NCBI RefSeq assembly: GCF_013141825.1
Contig: NZ_RZNH01000023.1
Coordinates: 3,812 to 67,811, forward strand
Direction: 5' to 3'
From: Marinifilum caeruleilacunae
Lineage (GTDB): Bacteria > Bacteroidota > Bacteroidia > Bacteroidales > Marinifilaceae
Length of the DNA: 64,000 nt
Under the pieces are notes generated by a model. The model did not search any database. It was not told the origin of the DNA and saw nothing but the letters and a program-made list of their open reading frames with translations. Every line of letters starts with the position of its first letter. The first letter of the stretch is position 1. A program made the position numbers and the translations under genes. This document shows positions 15,674 through 24,822 of this stretch, piece by piece.

Positions 15674-16024
15674 TTAACGGCTTAATGTTAGGCTAACTTT
15701 TTCGATTTGTCCACCCATTGGCGGGTTCATTTTCGATACTTTTACCGTTGCATGCTTCAATTCGGCGAAGTTTTCGTAGAGCATATCCAAAATTCTTTCG
15801 CAAACATGTTCCAGCAAATGCGATTTAATTTGCAGTTGCTCTTTAATTTTTTCGTAGGCACGCTGGTAGTTCAAAGCATCGCCAATATTGTCGCTTTTTG
15901 CTGCCTGGCTTGCATCGTACTCCATGCGCACATAAACGGTAAACTTGTTCCCTACAATCTGCTCCTCTTTAAAACATCCGTGATAGGCATAAAATTCCAT
16001 GCCTTCCAATTCGATAATTCCCAT
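15674..16024 (-). CDS. folB: Dihydroneopterin aldolase
   Basis: A 116-residue FolB-family protein that converts 7,8-dihydroneopterin to 6-hydroxymethyl-dihydropterin and glycolaldehyde in folate synthesis. Family landmarks are IELEGMEFYAYHGCFKEEQ at the start, the DALNYQRAYEKI segment (the substrate-binding Tyr region), LLEHVCERIL with the active-site Glu/His area, and KMNPPMGGQIEKVS near the end. The frame extends upstream to 16117, but that part is not family-like, so I start at the ATG at 16024. Divergent from glnS. Confidence 0.92.
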   Translation of the reverse strand: MGIIELEGMEFYAYHGCFKEEQIVGNKFTVYVRMEYDASQAAKSDNIGDALNYQRAYEKIKEQLQIKSHLLEHVCERILDMLYENFAELKHATVKVSKMNPPMGGQIEKVSLTLSR

Positions 16025-16162
16025 CTGTTTGTCCTTAATATTTTGAGGCGAAATTAAAAGATTAAAAATAAAATTACGAATTACAAAAGAGGAATTACGA
16101 ATATGGGGCCATATCAATGCAATTTTTTAAGCAAAATCATCCTTCCTAATGCCCAAATCGTA

Positions 16163-16192
16163 ATTGATTTTAGCGTATTTTATCTACTTTTG
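16163..16192 (+). promoter_or_regulatory. Putative glnS promoter
   Basis: TACTTTTG (16185-16192) fits the TAnnTTTG -7 box; ATTG (16163-16166) lies 18 nt upstream as a weaker -33 element. It predicts a ~125-nt leader before the glnS ATG. Nothing else stands out in the 300-bp folB-glnS gap. Confidence 0.5.
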
Positions 16193-16324
16193 TTTTTTCG
16201 TTTTCAATCTGCTACGGATGTAAAGAATTATTGTAAATTTATGTTTGTGCAATTCGAAACGAAAAGCAAGGCAGGATTCATTCGAATCCGAGACAAATCA
16301 TTGTATCATTTTAAATTGAAAAAC

Positions 16325-18037
16325 ATGGATAACAAAACTGTAAAGGAAGAGAATACAAACGAAAAATCTCTGAATTTTATCCAACAGATCATCGAGGAAG
16401 ATCTGCAAAACAATGTAAATGATGGAAGAGTACACACCCGATTCCCACCAGAACCAAATGGGTATCTTCACATCGGTCATGCAAAGGCAATATGCCTGAA
16501 CTTTAGCCTTGCCCAACAATACCAGGGAAAATGTAATTTACGATTCGACGATACCAACCCTGTAAAGGAAGATACCGAATATGTTGATTCCATCATGGAA
16601 GACATTAAGTGGTTAGGATTCCAGTGGGATGGCGATCCATTGTACACCTCTGATTATTTCGATCAGCTGTACAATTGGGCCGTAAAACTAATTGAAGATG
16701 GTAAGGCCTATGTTGACGATCAGACTGCAGAGCAAATTGCCGAGCAGAAAGGGAGTCCAACTGTTCCGGGAACCGAGAGTCCTTTCCGTAATCGAAGTGT
16801 AGAGGAAAACCTTGATTTGTTCGCAAGAATGAAGAATGGTGAGTTTAAGGATGGAGAGAAAGTATTGCGTGCTAAAATCGATATGGCTTCACCAAACATG
16901 CACATGCGCGATCCTTTGATGTATCGTATTATGCATGCGCATCATCACCGTACTGGCGACGATTGGTGTATTTACCCGATGTATGATTACGCTCACGGCG
17001 AGTCGGATTATATCGAGGGAATTACTCACTCGATCTGTACCCTGGAATTTGAGGTGCACCGTCCGCTTTACGAGTGGTTTATCGATAACCTAACCGATAC
17101 CGATTACAGGCCAAAACAGCGCGAATTTGCTCGTCTGAACCTGAGTTATACCGTAATGAGTAAGCGTAAGTTGCTCGAATTGGTAAACGATAAGCATGTA
17201 AATGGATGGGATGATCCGCGAATGCCAACCGTTTCGGGCTTGCGCCGAAGAGGTTACACGCCTGCATCTATCCGCAATTTTGCCGATACCATTGGTGTGG
17301 CAAAGCGTAACAATGTAATTGATGTTTCTTTACTTGAGTTCTGTGTTCGCGAAGATTTGAACAAAACAGCAACTCGTGTAATGGGTGTATTGGATCCGGT
17401 TAAATTGGTCATTACCAACTATGCCGAAGGAGAAGAAGAGTGGTTGACCATCGATAACAATCCGGAAGATGAAAATGCGGGAACACGCGAAATTCCATTC
17501 TCTCGTGAGCTGTATATCGAGCGCAACGACTTTATGGAAGATGCACCACGCAAATTCTTTAGAATGACTCCAGGTCGCGAGGTTCGCTTAAAAGCAGGTT
17601 ATATTGTAATGTGCGAAAAAGCGGTGAAAGATGCCGATGGTAAGATCACAGAAATTCACTGTACTTACGATCCAAAATCGAAGAGTGGTAGCGGAACCGA
17701 AGAGAGCAAGCGCAAGGTAAAAGGAACCCTTCACTGGGTATCGGCCAAGCATGCTGCTAAAGCTGAAGTTCGTTTGTACGATCGCCTGTTTAACGATGAA
17801 GCGCCTGACGGGCACAAAGACAAAGACTTTAAAGATTTCATTAATCCTGATTCTTTAGAGGTTTTGAAAGCGTGTTACGTTGAGCCAATCCTGAAAGATG
17901 CGAAAGCGGAAGAGCACTTCCAGTTTACCCGTTTGGGATACTTCTCGGTTGATAAGGACACGAATGCCGATCAGCTGGTGTTTAACCGTACGGTTTCATT
18001 GAAAGATTCGTGGGCAAAAGCTCAGAAGAAAAAATAA
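16325..18037 (+). CDS. glnS: Glutaminyl-tRNA synthetase
   Basis: A 570-residue class I aminoacyl-tRNA synthetase charging tRNA-Gln in the cytoplasm. The HIGH motif is HIGH itself at 49-52 ([15 protein letters not shown]). The KMSKS equivalent is VMSKR at 277-281. The GlnRS-specific segment [13 protein letters not shown] and the C-terminal anticodon-binding beta-barrels (about 340-560) are present at normal length. The frame is open from 16103, but the extra 74 residues are hydrophobic and non-family-like, so the ATG at 16325 is chosen. A bidirectional terminator follows, shared with convergent gltX. Confidence 0.97.
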   Translation: MDNKTVKEENTNEKSLNFIQQIIEEDLQNNVNDGRVHTRFPPEPNGYLHIGHAKAICLNFSLAQQYQGKCNLRFDDTNPVKEDTEYVDSIMEDIKWLGFQWDGDPLYTSDYFDQLYNWAVKLIEDGKAYVDDQTAEQIAEQKGSPTVPGTESPFRNRSVEENLDLFARMKNGEFKDGEKVLRAKIDMASPNMHMRDPLMYRIMHAHHHRTGDDWCIYPMYDYAHGESDYIEGITHSICTLEFEVHRPLYEWFIDNLTDTDYRPKQREFARLNLSYTVMSKRKLLELVNDKHVNGWDDPRMPTVSGLRRRGYTPASIRNFADTIGVAKRNNVIDVSLLEFCVREDLNKTATRVMGVLDPVKLVITNYAEGEEEWLTIDNNPEDENAGTREIPFSRELYIERNDFMEDAPRKFFRMTPGREVRLKAGYIVMCEKAVKDADGKITEIHCTYDPKSKSGSGTEESKRKVKGTLHWVSAKHAAKAEVRLYDRLFNDEAPDGHKDKDFKDFINPDSLEVLKACYVEPILKDAKAEEHFQFTRLGYFSVDKDTNADQLVFNRTVSLKDSWAKAQKKK

Positions 18038-18077
18038 AAGAGCTCTCGGCATACAGCTGTAAGCTACAAGACAAATA

Positions 18078-18109
18078 AAAAGAGGCTGCCCAAATGGACA
18101 GCCTCTTTT
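18078..18109. terminator. Bidirectional terminator between glnS and gltX
   Basis: AAAAGAGGCTG and CAGCCTCTTTT form an 11-bp stem with A/T tracts on both sides. It sits between two convergent genes and serves both. Confidence 0.85.
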
Positions 18110-18127
18110 CTTTATTCTGTATATGGA

Positions 18128-19660
18128 TTATTTCTTGATATTCTCCATTGCAAAATCCAACCTGGCAATCGATTCTTCTTTGCCAAGAATTTCGATAATG
18201 TCGAACATGTGAGGTCCTTTTCCGGCACCTACCATGGCCAAACGGAATGGGTTCATCACTTTTCCAAAACCAATTTCTTTGGAAGTGATCCATCCTTTTA
18301 CAATTTCTTCAGAATTTGCCGATGAGAAATCTTCAATTCCTTCCAAAATGCCTTTCAATTCAGCCATTAAAGCTGGAGTATCTTCTTTCCATCCTTTTTT
18401 CACTGTTTTGGCATCGTACTCTTTTGGTGCTTCAAAGAAAAAGTTCACCTGATCCCAAAGCTCAGCAATAAAGTCAACACGATCTTTTACCATGCCGCAT
18501 ACACGGTTTACTTTGGCCTGATCGGCTTCAATTCCTTTTGCTTTTAATACCTCTTCGGCAAATAAGCTTCCTACTTCCTCATCGCTCTTGTTCACCAAAT
18601 ACTGGCGGTTGAACCATTTGGTTTTTTCAGGGTCGAATTTCGCTCCCGATTTATTTACACGCTCCAATGAGAAAGCCTGTGCAAGCTCTTCCATTGAGAA
18701 AATTTCCTGCTCGGTTCCTGGGTTCCAACCTAAGAAAGCCAACATGTTTACGAATGCTTCCGGGAAGTATCCATCTTCGCGGTATCCCGACGAAATATCA
18801 TTGCTTTTCGGATCGGTCCACAACAATGGGAAAACCGGGAATCCCAATTTATCGCCATCGCGCTTGCTTAATTTTCCTTTACCAACAGGCTTTAAAATCA
18901 ACGGCAGGTGAGCAAATTTTGGCATATCCGCACTCCATCCCAATTGTCTGTACAACAATACGTGCAATGGCATCGATGGCAACCACTCTTCTCCACGAAT
19001 TACGTGCGAAATTTTCATCAGGTAATCGTCTACCACATTGGCAAGGTGGTAAGTCGGCATTCCATCCGATTTAAACAATACCTTATCGTCCAAAGTAGAG
19101 GTGTTGAACACCACATGACCGCGAATTTCGTCGTCCATGTGCAATTCTTCGCCAACAGGCATTTTAAAACGAACTACATAAGCTTCGCCGGCATCAATTC
19201 TTTTCTGAACCTCTTCGGCCGATAAAGCCAGCGAGTTATTTAAAGTATCACGGGTTTCGTGATTGTAGATAAAAGTCTTCTTCTCTTCTTCACATTTCTT
19301 ACGGATCGCATCCAGCTCTTCCGGCGTGTCGAAGGCATAATATGCATCGCCCGAAGCAATCAGCTGGTCAGCATACTCTTTGTACATTGGCTTACGTTCC
19401 GACTGACGGTAAGGGCCAAATTCACCACCAACAGTAGCGCCTTCATCAATACTAATTCCACACCATTGCAGTGCTTCTACGATATAATCTTCGGCTCCTG
19501 GTACATATCTTGTCTGATCGGTATCTTCGATACGCAACAAAAATTCACCATTGTGCTTTCTTGCAAATAAATAGTTAAATAAGGCTGTTCTTACACCACC
19601 CATGTGCAACGGTCCTGTCGGACTTGGTGCAAATCGAACTCTGACTTTCTTTTCGCTCAT
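18128..19660 (-). CDS. gltX: Glutamyl-tRNA synthetase
   Basis: A 510-residue class I synthetase that charges tRNA-Glu, also supplying the tetrapyrrole precursor in organisms using the C5 pathway. The N-terminal [20 protein letters not shown] (10-29) is the GluRS version of HIGH. KLSKRDG (263-269) is the KMSKS motif. [10 protein letters not shown] and the C-terminal helical anticodon-binding domain are present. No zinc-binding Cys cluster is evident. A -7 box TATCTTTG lies at 19691-19684, some 25 bp upstream of the start. Confidence 0.97.
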   Translation of the reverse strand: MSEKKVRVRFAPSPTGPLHMGGVRTALFNYLFARKHNGEFLLRIEDTDQTRYVPGAEDYIVEALQWCGISIDEGATVGGEFGPYRQSERKPMYKEYADQLIASGDAYYAFDTPEELDAIRKKCEEEKKTFIYNHETRDTLNNSLALSAEEVQKRIDAGEAYVVRFKMPVGEELHMDDEIRGHVVFNTSTLDDKVLFKSDGMPTYHLANVVDDYLMKISHVIRGEEWLPSMPLHVLLYRQLGWSADMPKFAHLPLILKPVGKGKLSKRDGDKLGFPVFPLLWTDPKSNDISSGYREDGYFPEAFVNMLAFLGWNPGTEQEIFSMEELAQAFSLERVNKSGAKFDPEKTKWFNRQYLVNKSDEEVGSLFAEEVLKAKGIEADQAKVNRVCGMVKDRVDFIAELWDQVNFFFEAPKEYDAKTVKKGWKEDTPALMAELKGILEGIEDFSSANSEEIVKGWITSKEIGFGKVMNPFRLAMVGAGKGPHMFDIIEILGKEESIARLDFAMENIKK

Positions 19661-19738
19661 TTTATTATCCGTTAATTTGGCAGCAAAGATAAGAAAATGG
19701 CAAAAGAAAAGTAAGGTGAGAAATTAAAAATGATGGAA

Positions 19739-20125
19739 TTATAGAAAACGGGCAATCACATCTTTCAGGCCGGTAATATCAATGGGTTTGGTTACGAAAT
19801 CGTCGCAACCTGCCGACATAATTTCCTCGTAAGCCTCGCCATAGTGATAAGCCGTTTGTGCAATAATGGGAATTCCCTGGTTCAATTGCTTGATATTTCG
19901 GGTTGCATCGTAGCCATTCATGATGGGCATTTGCATGTCCATTAAAATTAAATCGATATTGGGATTCTCTTCAAATAATCGGATGGCCTCTTCACCATCT
20001 TTGGCACGGATCAATTGCGCGTTGGTATCAATAAGTACTTCCTCTAAAAAAATGTAGTTAAAATCTTCGTCTTCGGCGATGAGTAATACTTTCCCTTCCC
20101 AATTGTATTCAGGAGATATGTCCAT
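19739..20125 (-). CDS. Single-domain response regulator
   Basis: A 128-residue CheY-like receiver with no output domain. The acidic pocket is AEDED near 17-21, the phospho-acceptor is Asp63 (LILMDMQMPIMNGYDA), Thr91 is the switch residue and Lys113 lies in VTKPID. Such receivers act through protein partners, often hybrid kinases. No kinase is adjacent. It has its own promoter and sits alone between gltX and a predicted small RNA gene. Confidence 0.92.
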   Translation of the reverse strand: MDISPEYNWEGKVLLIAEDEDFNYIFLEEVLIDTNAQLIRAKDGEEAIRLFEENPNIDLILMDMQMPIMNGYDATRNIKQLNQGIPIIAQTAYHYGEAYEEIMSAGCDDFVTKPIDITGLKDVIARFL

Positions 20126-20165
20126 AAGTAGATTGTCTAATTTTACGCAATTTGTAGTCCTATAC

Positions 20166-20195
20166 CAAAGTTAGAAGATTTTATGATAAGACAAA
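20166..20195 (-). promoter_or_regulatory. Promoter of the single-domain response regulator
   Basis: Minus-strand TTTG (20195-20192), 18-nt spacer, TAACTTTG (20173-20166). It lies downstream of the small RNA terminator at 20241-20263, making the regulator a separate transcription unit. Confidence 0.65.
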
Positions 20196-20240
20196 AGAAA
20201 TCCGATTTTAATCTGAACTTTTTTAGTATCAAAGTAAAAA

Positions 20241-20371
20241 AGGGCTTCCCGAAGAAAAGCCCTAACAACAGAAATAAATTTAAACAGTCTTTTGACAAGT
20301 TCCTGAACTCACTATGGTTGATTACAAATCAACTTTCTATTTATAAGTTGTAAAACTAAATTCTAAACTGA
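20241..20371 (-). ncRNA. Predicted small RNA
   Basis: A stand-alone transcription unit of about 130 nt with no ORF. A Bacteroidetes promoter lies just upstream (20378-20408), a small hairpin GTTGAT/ATCAAC is in the middle (about 20317-20333), and a strong intrinsic terminator closes it (AGGGCTT/AAGCCCT at 20241-20263, T-run at 20240-20236 on the minus strand). The nrdJ terminator lies upstream and the response regulator's own promoter downstream, so it is not readily explained as a UTR. I recognise no known RNA family. Confidence 0.55.
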
Positions 20372-20377
20372 TTGAAA

Positions 20378-20408
20378 CAAAAATAAAGCTTTTTACTTAC
20401 GATACAAC
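20378..20408 (-). promoter_or_regulatory. Promoter of the predicted small RNA
   Basis: Minus-strand TATTTTTG (20385-20378) fits TAnnTTTG exactly. GTTG (20408-20405) provides three of four -33 bases with 19-nt spacing. Confidence 0.55.
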
Positions 20409-20470
20409 TGTTTTACAACAATTTTACTAATAATTCACAATAATATCTATAAACGCAATGAAGCAGGCAC

Positions 20471-20500
20471 AAAAAAAGGAGCCTTAAAAAGACTCCTTAA
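20471..20500 (-). terminator. Terminator of nrdJ
   Basis: On the minus strand AAGGAGTCTT pairs with AAGGCTCCTT (one wobble) and is followed by seven T. It lies 30 bp after the nrdJ stop. Confidence 0.85.
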
Positions 20501-20529
20501 TTTAAAAGTGGTTTGTTATAATAAAGTGG

Positions 20530-23082
20530 TTATCCACACTTTGAAGTTCCACAAGACTGGCAAATCAAACATCCTTCCTGGTAGATGATATGATCCGATC
20601 CACAATCGGTACAAGTCATCCCTTTTGCTTTGGTTCCATTTGGAATGTACTTTTTAAGCGCACGTTCCACACCATTTTTCCAGGTGTTGATATTTTCGCT
20701 ATCAAGCTGTAGACCTGCAACCAGGTTTACCACCTGCTCGATAGGCATGCCATGACGCAATACACCTGAAATTAATTTCGCATAGTTCCAGTATTCCTTA
20801 TCGAATTTGTATGATAATCCTTCGAAAGTCGTTTTAAAACCACGCTTGTTACAGAACTGGAAGTCGTAACGTGTATTTCCTTCTGCATCCTTACGCTTGA
20901 TGATAATCCCTTTGCTTACTGATTTAGGCAATAGAATACCCTCTTCATCATCGGCAATACCGGTAAAAATTTCGTAAGGCTGTCCTTTGTACAAGCCAAT
21001 GAAAGCAATCCATTTTTCTTTGTTATTCTGGAAACGAACAACTTCAGCTTCCAATTCAGCAGGACGCTTCTCTGGCACCACATTGGTCTCTTCTTCTTTC
21101 TTGTCGTTAGCGATCAATACACCCGAACGAGATCCATCGCGGTAAACGGTACAACCTTTACAGCCGCTTTTCCAGGCTTCAATATACAGTTCTCCAACCA
21201 ATGATTCCGGTACATCAGCAGGAAGGTTTACAGTTACACTAATCGAGTGATCCACCCATTTCTGTACTCTACCTTGCATACGAACTTTCTGCAACCAGTC
21301 AACATCATTTGAAGTTGCTTTGTAGTATGGCGATTTTTTCACCAACTCGTCCACCTCTTCATCGGTAAAATGCTGAGCTGCATTAATTCCATTTGCTTCC
21401 ATCCAGGTAACAAATTTGTGGTGGAATACAACGAACTCTTCCCAGCTGTCGCCAACCTCGTCAACAAAGTCAACTCTTACATCCTTATCGTTCGGATTTA
21501 CCTTACGACGACGCTTGTATACTGGCAAGAACACAGGCTCGATACCAGAAGTTGTCTGTGTCATCAAACTGGTTGTTCCTGTAGGCGCAATGGTCAAACA
21601 GGCAATGTTTCTACGACCATACTTTTCCATATCCTTGTAAAGATCCTTATCGGCTTCTTTCAAACGAAGGATAAATGGGTTTTTGCTTTCTCTTTTGATA
21701 TCGAAAATATCGAAAGAACCACGATCTTTAGCCAAATAAACCGATGAACGATAAGCTTCAACAGCGATTGTCTGGTGAACTTTTTCAGAAAAATCGATGG
21801 CTTCATCGCTACCATAACACATTCCAAGGGCAGCAATCATATCTCCTTCGGCAGTAATACCAACTCCGGTTCTTCTTCCTTCGTTTGCCTTGGTTTTAAT
21901 GTTGTTCCAAAGTTCTTTTTCTACTCTCTTAATTTCGCTTCCTTCCGGATCTGCATCAATCTTCTCAATAATTGCATCGATCTTTTCCAATTCCAAATCG
22001 ATGATATCATCCATGATTCTCTGAGCAAGAGCTACGTGCTTCTTGAACAAGTCGAAATTAAAGCTGGCTTTTTTCGTGAATGGGTTCTCTACATAGCTGT
22101 ACAGGTTAATTGCCAAAAGGCGACAGCTATCGTAAGGACACAATGGAATCTCACCACAAGGGTTGGTTGAAACGGTTCTGTATCCTAAATCGGCATAACA
22201 ATCAGGCACCGATTCTTTTTCGATGGTATCCCAGAACAGAATTCCCGGCTCAGCCGATTTCCATGCATTGTGAACAATCTTGTTCCAAAGTTTATTGGCG
22301 TTAATGTCTTTTTGGTAAGTCGGATTTTTCGAATTGATCGGGTATTGCTGAGTGTATGGTTTCTCATCGATCACTGCCTGCATAAATTCATCGTGAATTT
22401 TCACAGAAACATTCGCTCCGGTTACTTTACCCTGCTCCATTTTAGCATCGATAAACTCTTCCGAATCCGGGTGCTTTACCGAAACGCTCAACATTAGCGC
22501 ACCACGACGACCATCCTGGGCCACCTCGCGGGTTGAGTTGGAGTAGCGCTCCATAAATGGAACAATACCTGTAGAAGTCAATGCAGAGTTCTTTACAGGA
22601 GAACCTTTCGGACGGATATGCGACAAATCGTGTCCAACACCACCTCTACGCTTCATTAACTGTACCTGTTCCTGGTCGATTTTCATGATTCCACCATAAG
22701 AGTCAGAATCACCATCGTTACCAATTACGAAACAGTTCGACAAAGATGCAATTTGGAATTTGTTACCAATTCCCGACATTGGGCTTCCTTGAGGAACGAT
22801 GTACTTAAAATCTTTCAGTACTGCGAAAATTTCTTCTTCGCTAAGAGGGTTTGGATATCGCTTCTCGATTCTTGCAATTTCACTTGCAATTCGATGATGC
22901 ATATCATCCGGAGTCTTTTCATAAATATTTCCAAACGAATCTTTCAGTGCGTACTTGTTCAACCAAACACGTGCTGCCAGCTCATCTCCATTAAAATATT
23001 CGAAAGACGCTTGAAAGGCTTCTTCAGGGTTGAAAGTCTCTCTCATTTCTGCTGCTTGTTTTTGCTTCTCCTTAACTTCCAT
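20530..23082 (-). CDS. nrdJ: Adenosylcobalamin-dependent (class II) ribonucleotide reductase
   Basis: An 850-residue enzyme reducing ribonucleotides to deoxyribonucleotides, with coenzyme B12 generating the thiyl radical. Landmarks are the N-terminal ATP-cone-free start, GGVGHDLSHIRPKGSPV (a substrate-binding loop), NPCGEIPLCPYDSCRL with the catalytic Cys-x-Glu motif (NPCGE), and APTGTTSLMTQTTSGIEPVF. A C-terminal cysteine-rich zinc-ribbon-like tail (CTDCG, CLICQSCGTSKCG, last ~28 residues) probably recycles the active-site disulfide. Oxygen-independent class II enzymes suit facultative or anaerobic growth. It is monocistronic with its own terminator. The leader has a hairpin (23138-23169) but no B12-riboswitch-like structure that I can see. 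Confidence 0.95.
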   Translation of the reverse strand: MEVKEKQKQAAEMRETFNPEEAFQASFEYFNGDELAARVWLNKYALKDSFGNIYEKTPDDMHHRIASEIARIEKRYPNPLSEEEIFAVLKDFKYIVPQGSPMSGIGNKFQIASLSNCFVIGNDGDSDSYGGIMKIDQEQVQLMKRRGGVGHDLSHIRPKGSPVKNSALTSTGIVPFMERYSNSTREVAQDGRRGALMLSVSVKHPDSEEFIDAKMEQGKVTGANVSVKIHDEFMQAVIDEKPYTQQYPINSKNPTYQKDINANKLWNKIVHNAWKSAEPGILFWDTIEKESVPDCYADLGYRTVSTNPCGEIPLCPYDSCRLLAINLYSYVENPFTKKASFNFDLFKKHVALAQRIMDDIIDLELEKIDAIIEKIDADPEGSEIKRVEKELWNNIKTKANEGRRTGVGITAEGDMIAALGMCYGSDEAIDFSEKVHQTIAVEAYRSSVYLAKDRGSFDIFDIKRESKNPFILRLKEADKDLYKDMEKYGRRNIACLTIAPTGTTSLMTQTTSGIEPVFLPVYKRRRKVNPNDKDVRVDFVDEVGDSWEEFVVFHHKFVTWMEANGINAAQHFTDEEVDELVKKSPYYKATSNDVDWLQKVRMQGRVQKWVDHSISVTVNLPADVPESLVGELYIEAWKSGCKGCTVYRDGSRSGVLIANDKKEEETNVVPEKRPAELEAEVVRFQNNKEKWIAFIGLYKGQPYEIFTGIADDEEGILLPKSVSKGIIIKRKDAEGNTRYDFQFCNKRGFKTTFEGLSYKFDKEYWNYAKLISGVLRHGMPIEQVVNLVAGLQLDSENINTWKNGVERALKKYIPNGTKAKGMTCTDCGSDHIIYQEGCLICQSCGTSKCG

Positions 23083-23137
23083 TCAGGTTCTTTAAAAAAG
23101 TGGTTTGTATTGTGAGTTTCTTATCTCTCTATATCAA

Positions 23138-23169
23138 CAAAATGACCGGATTGCCCCGGCCTCATTTTG
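23138..23169. promoter_or_regulatory. Hairpin in the nrdJ leader
   Basis: CAAAATGA and CCGG pair with CCGG and TCATTTTG, with a 2-nt bulge, about 55 nt before the nrdJ start. There is no T-run, so it is not an obvious terminator. A regulatory or RNA-stability element is possible. The rest of the 370-bp nrdJ-waaA gap is AT-rich with no gene. Confidence 0.4.
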
Positions 23170-23414
23170 TAATATGCAATTTACACAAAGCACCCTTTCT
23201 GTACAACAAGGAAATAAAATTTTAATGAAAAGTTATCCACAATTTGTTGTTAATTTATTGATTTTCTGCATTTTAATTTTTTAAAAAAATCAAAAAGTTG
23301 TCCAAAAGGAAAATTTTCGCCTCTTCTCAGATAGCAAAACTTATCGACTTAAACAAATTATTTCGTCACTAAATTTGAGCAGTTGATAAAAACAAAATGG
23401 CAAAAACGTGGCAG

Positions 23415-23432
23415 CCCCAGTAAAGACTGGGG
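23415..23432 (-). terminator. Hairpin after waaA
   Basis: CCCCAGT/ACTGGGG with an AAAG loop lies 21 bp past the waaA stop. A T-rich stretch follows only after 8 nt on the minus strand, so termination may be imperfect. Confidence 0.5.
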
Positions 23433-23452
23433 GTTCAAAAAAGAGGGTAAAA

Positions 23453-24682
23453 TCAGACCTTAATTTCCGATAAAATTTTAGCGCTTGCGCCTCTCATTTT
23501 ATCGACGTAGTTTTTGGATTTTTCGCCGGCAGTTTCTTTATCTTCCTGATTATTGTAGAATAAATCAAGCAAATTCTCTAATTCTTCGTAGTTTTCATAA
23601 GATTTTGAAGCGCCAATTTCGATCAGGTCTTTTGCCTCCTGAAATTTGTGATAATTGGGTCCAAAAATTACCGGCAATCCAAATGTTGCTGCTTCCAGGG
23701 TGTTGTGAATTCCTCTTCCAAATCCACCTCCAATGTAGGATACACTTCCATATCGATACAAGGACGACAGCACCCCAATACAGTCGATCACCAAAACTTC
23801 GGCAGCATCAATCTGCTCTTTTGTGGCCTTGGTGTATCGCACCCACGACTTTTCAATCTTTGCAGTAATATTATTAATATGATCCTCGTCTACTTCGTGA
23901 GCAGCGATGATGTATTTGTAAGAGTTCTTGCTTTGATTGATATAGCGAGTGATATTCTCCTCGTCTTTCGGCCAGGTGCTTCCGGCAATCAGCACTTCTC
24001 GGCCCTGAGCAAAATCCTCCACTTTTGGCAATGATTTAGATCCTGTTGCAATGGTGTATACACGATCGAATCGGGTATCACCTGTTAAGGTAACATTAGA
24101 AAAGCCGATTCCTTTTAACAAATCCACCGATTCCTGGTTTTGTACAAACAGGTGAGTAAAGGCAGTCAACATCTTCTTGTAAAAGCCGCCATATCCTTTA
24201 AAGAACAATTGATTTGGCCTGAATATGGTAGAGAATATATAAGTAGGTACATTTCTTTTCTTCAGCTCCTTTAAATAGTGGTGCCAAAATTCATACTTGA
24301 TAAAGAATGCCATTTTGGGCTGAACGATATTCATAAAGCGTTTGGCATTGGATGCAAAATCGGCAGGCAAATAAAAGATATAATCGGCTCCTTCGTAGTT
24401 TTTTCTCACTTCATATCCCGAAGGAGAGAAGAAGGTAAGTAGTATTTTATATTCGGGATACTGCTCCTTAAAACTTTCAATTACTGGTCTTCCCTGTTCG
24501 AACTCTCCCAAAGAAGCCGAATGGAACCAAACAATATTCTCTTCTCCCTTTACGGCCTCTTCAAGCTTTGTAAATAGATTTTTCCTGCCATCAACCCACT
24601 GCTTGGCTTTGGGGTTAAAAAAAGCAGCAATTCTTACCAAAAGAACATACATTCGAATCGACAGGTTGTAAAAAAGAACCAT
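23453..24682 (-). CDS. waaA: 3-deoxy-D-manno-octulosonic acid transferase
   Basis: A 409-residue inner-membrane-associated glycosyltransferase that adds Kdo to the lipid A precursor. An N-terminal hydrophobic anchor (VLFYNLSIRMYVLLVRIAAF) precedes a GT-B fold. Family motifs include WFHSASLGEFEQGRPVIE (about 56-73), FFSPSGYEVRKNYEGAD, FFIKYEFWHHYL, and C-terminal SYIGGGFGRGIHNTLEAATFG followed by PVIFGPNYHKFQEA. Length is normal for WaaA/KdtA. Monocistronic; divergent from the outer-membrane protein gene at 24823. Confidence 0.95.
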   Translation of the reverse strand: MVLFYNLSIRMYVLLVRIAAFFNPKAKQWVDGRKNLFTKLEEAVKGEENIVWFHSASLGEFEQGRPVIESFKEQYPEYKILLTFFSPSGYEVRKNYEGADYIFYLPADFASNAKRFMNIVQPKMAFFIKYEFWHHYLKELKKRNVPTYIFSTIFRPNQLFFKGYGGFYKKMLTAFTHLFVQNQESVDLLKGIGFSNVTLTGDTRFDRVYTIATGSKSLPKVEDFAQGREVLIAGSTWPKDEENITRYINQSKNSYKYIIAAHEVDEDHINNITAKIEKSWVRYTKATKEQIDAAEVLVIDCIGVLSSLYRYGSVSYIGGGFGRGIHNTLEAATFGLPVIFGPNYHKFQEAKDLIEIGASKSYENYEELENLLDLFYNNQEDKETAGEKSKNYVDKMRGASAKILSEIKV

Positions 24683-24822
24683 ATTTGAAAAAAATTAATA
24701 TTTAACGGAACAGCTTCGCTATCTTTATTCTTTGCAAAACTAATAATTTTAAAGATCAGATTTCGTTATTGATGAAGTGAATCATCTCAAAGTATAAAAT
24801 CTGACCCAAAGTAATTACTCTC

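Noticed and set aside
16025-16117. 31-residue N-terminal extension of FolB
   Set aside because: FolB proteins start at the MGIIELEG segment; the extension is non-conserved leader sequence.
16103-16324. 74-residue N-terminal extension of GlnRS
   Set aside because: Hydrophobic, not family-like, and covers the likely promoter and leader; the ATG at 16325 gives the normal GlnRS start.
23083-23452. Cobalamin riboswitch upstream of nrdJ
   Set aside because: No B12 box or multi-helix structure found; only a short bulged hairpin.
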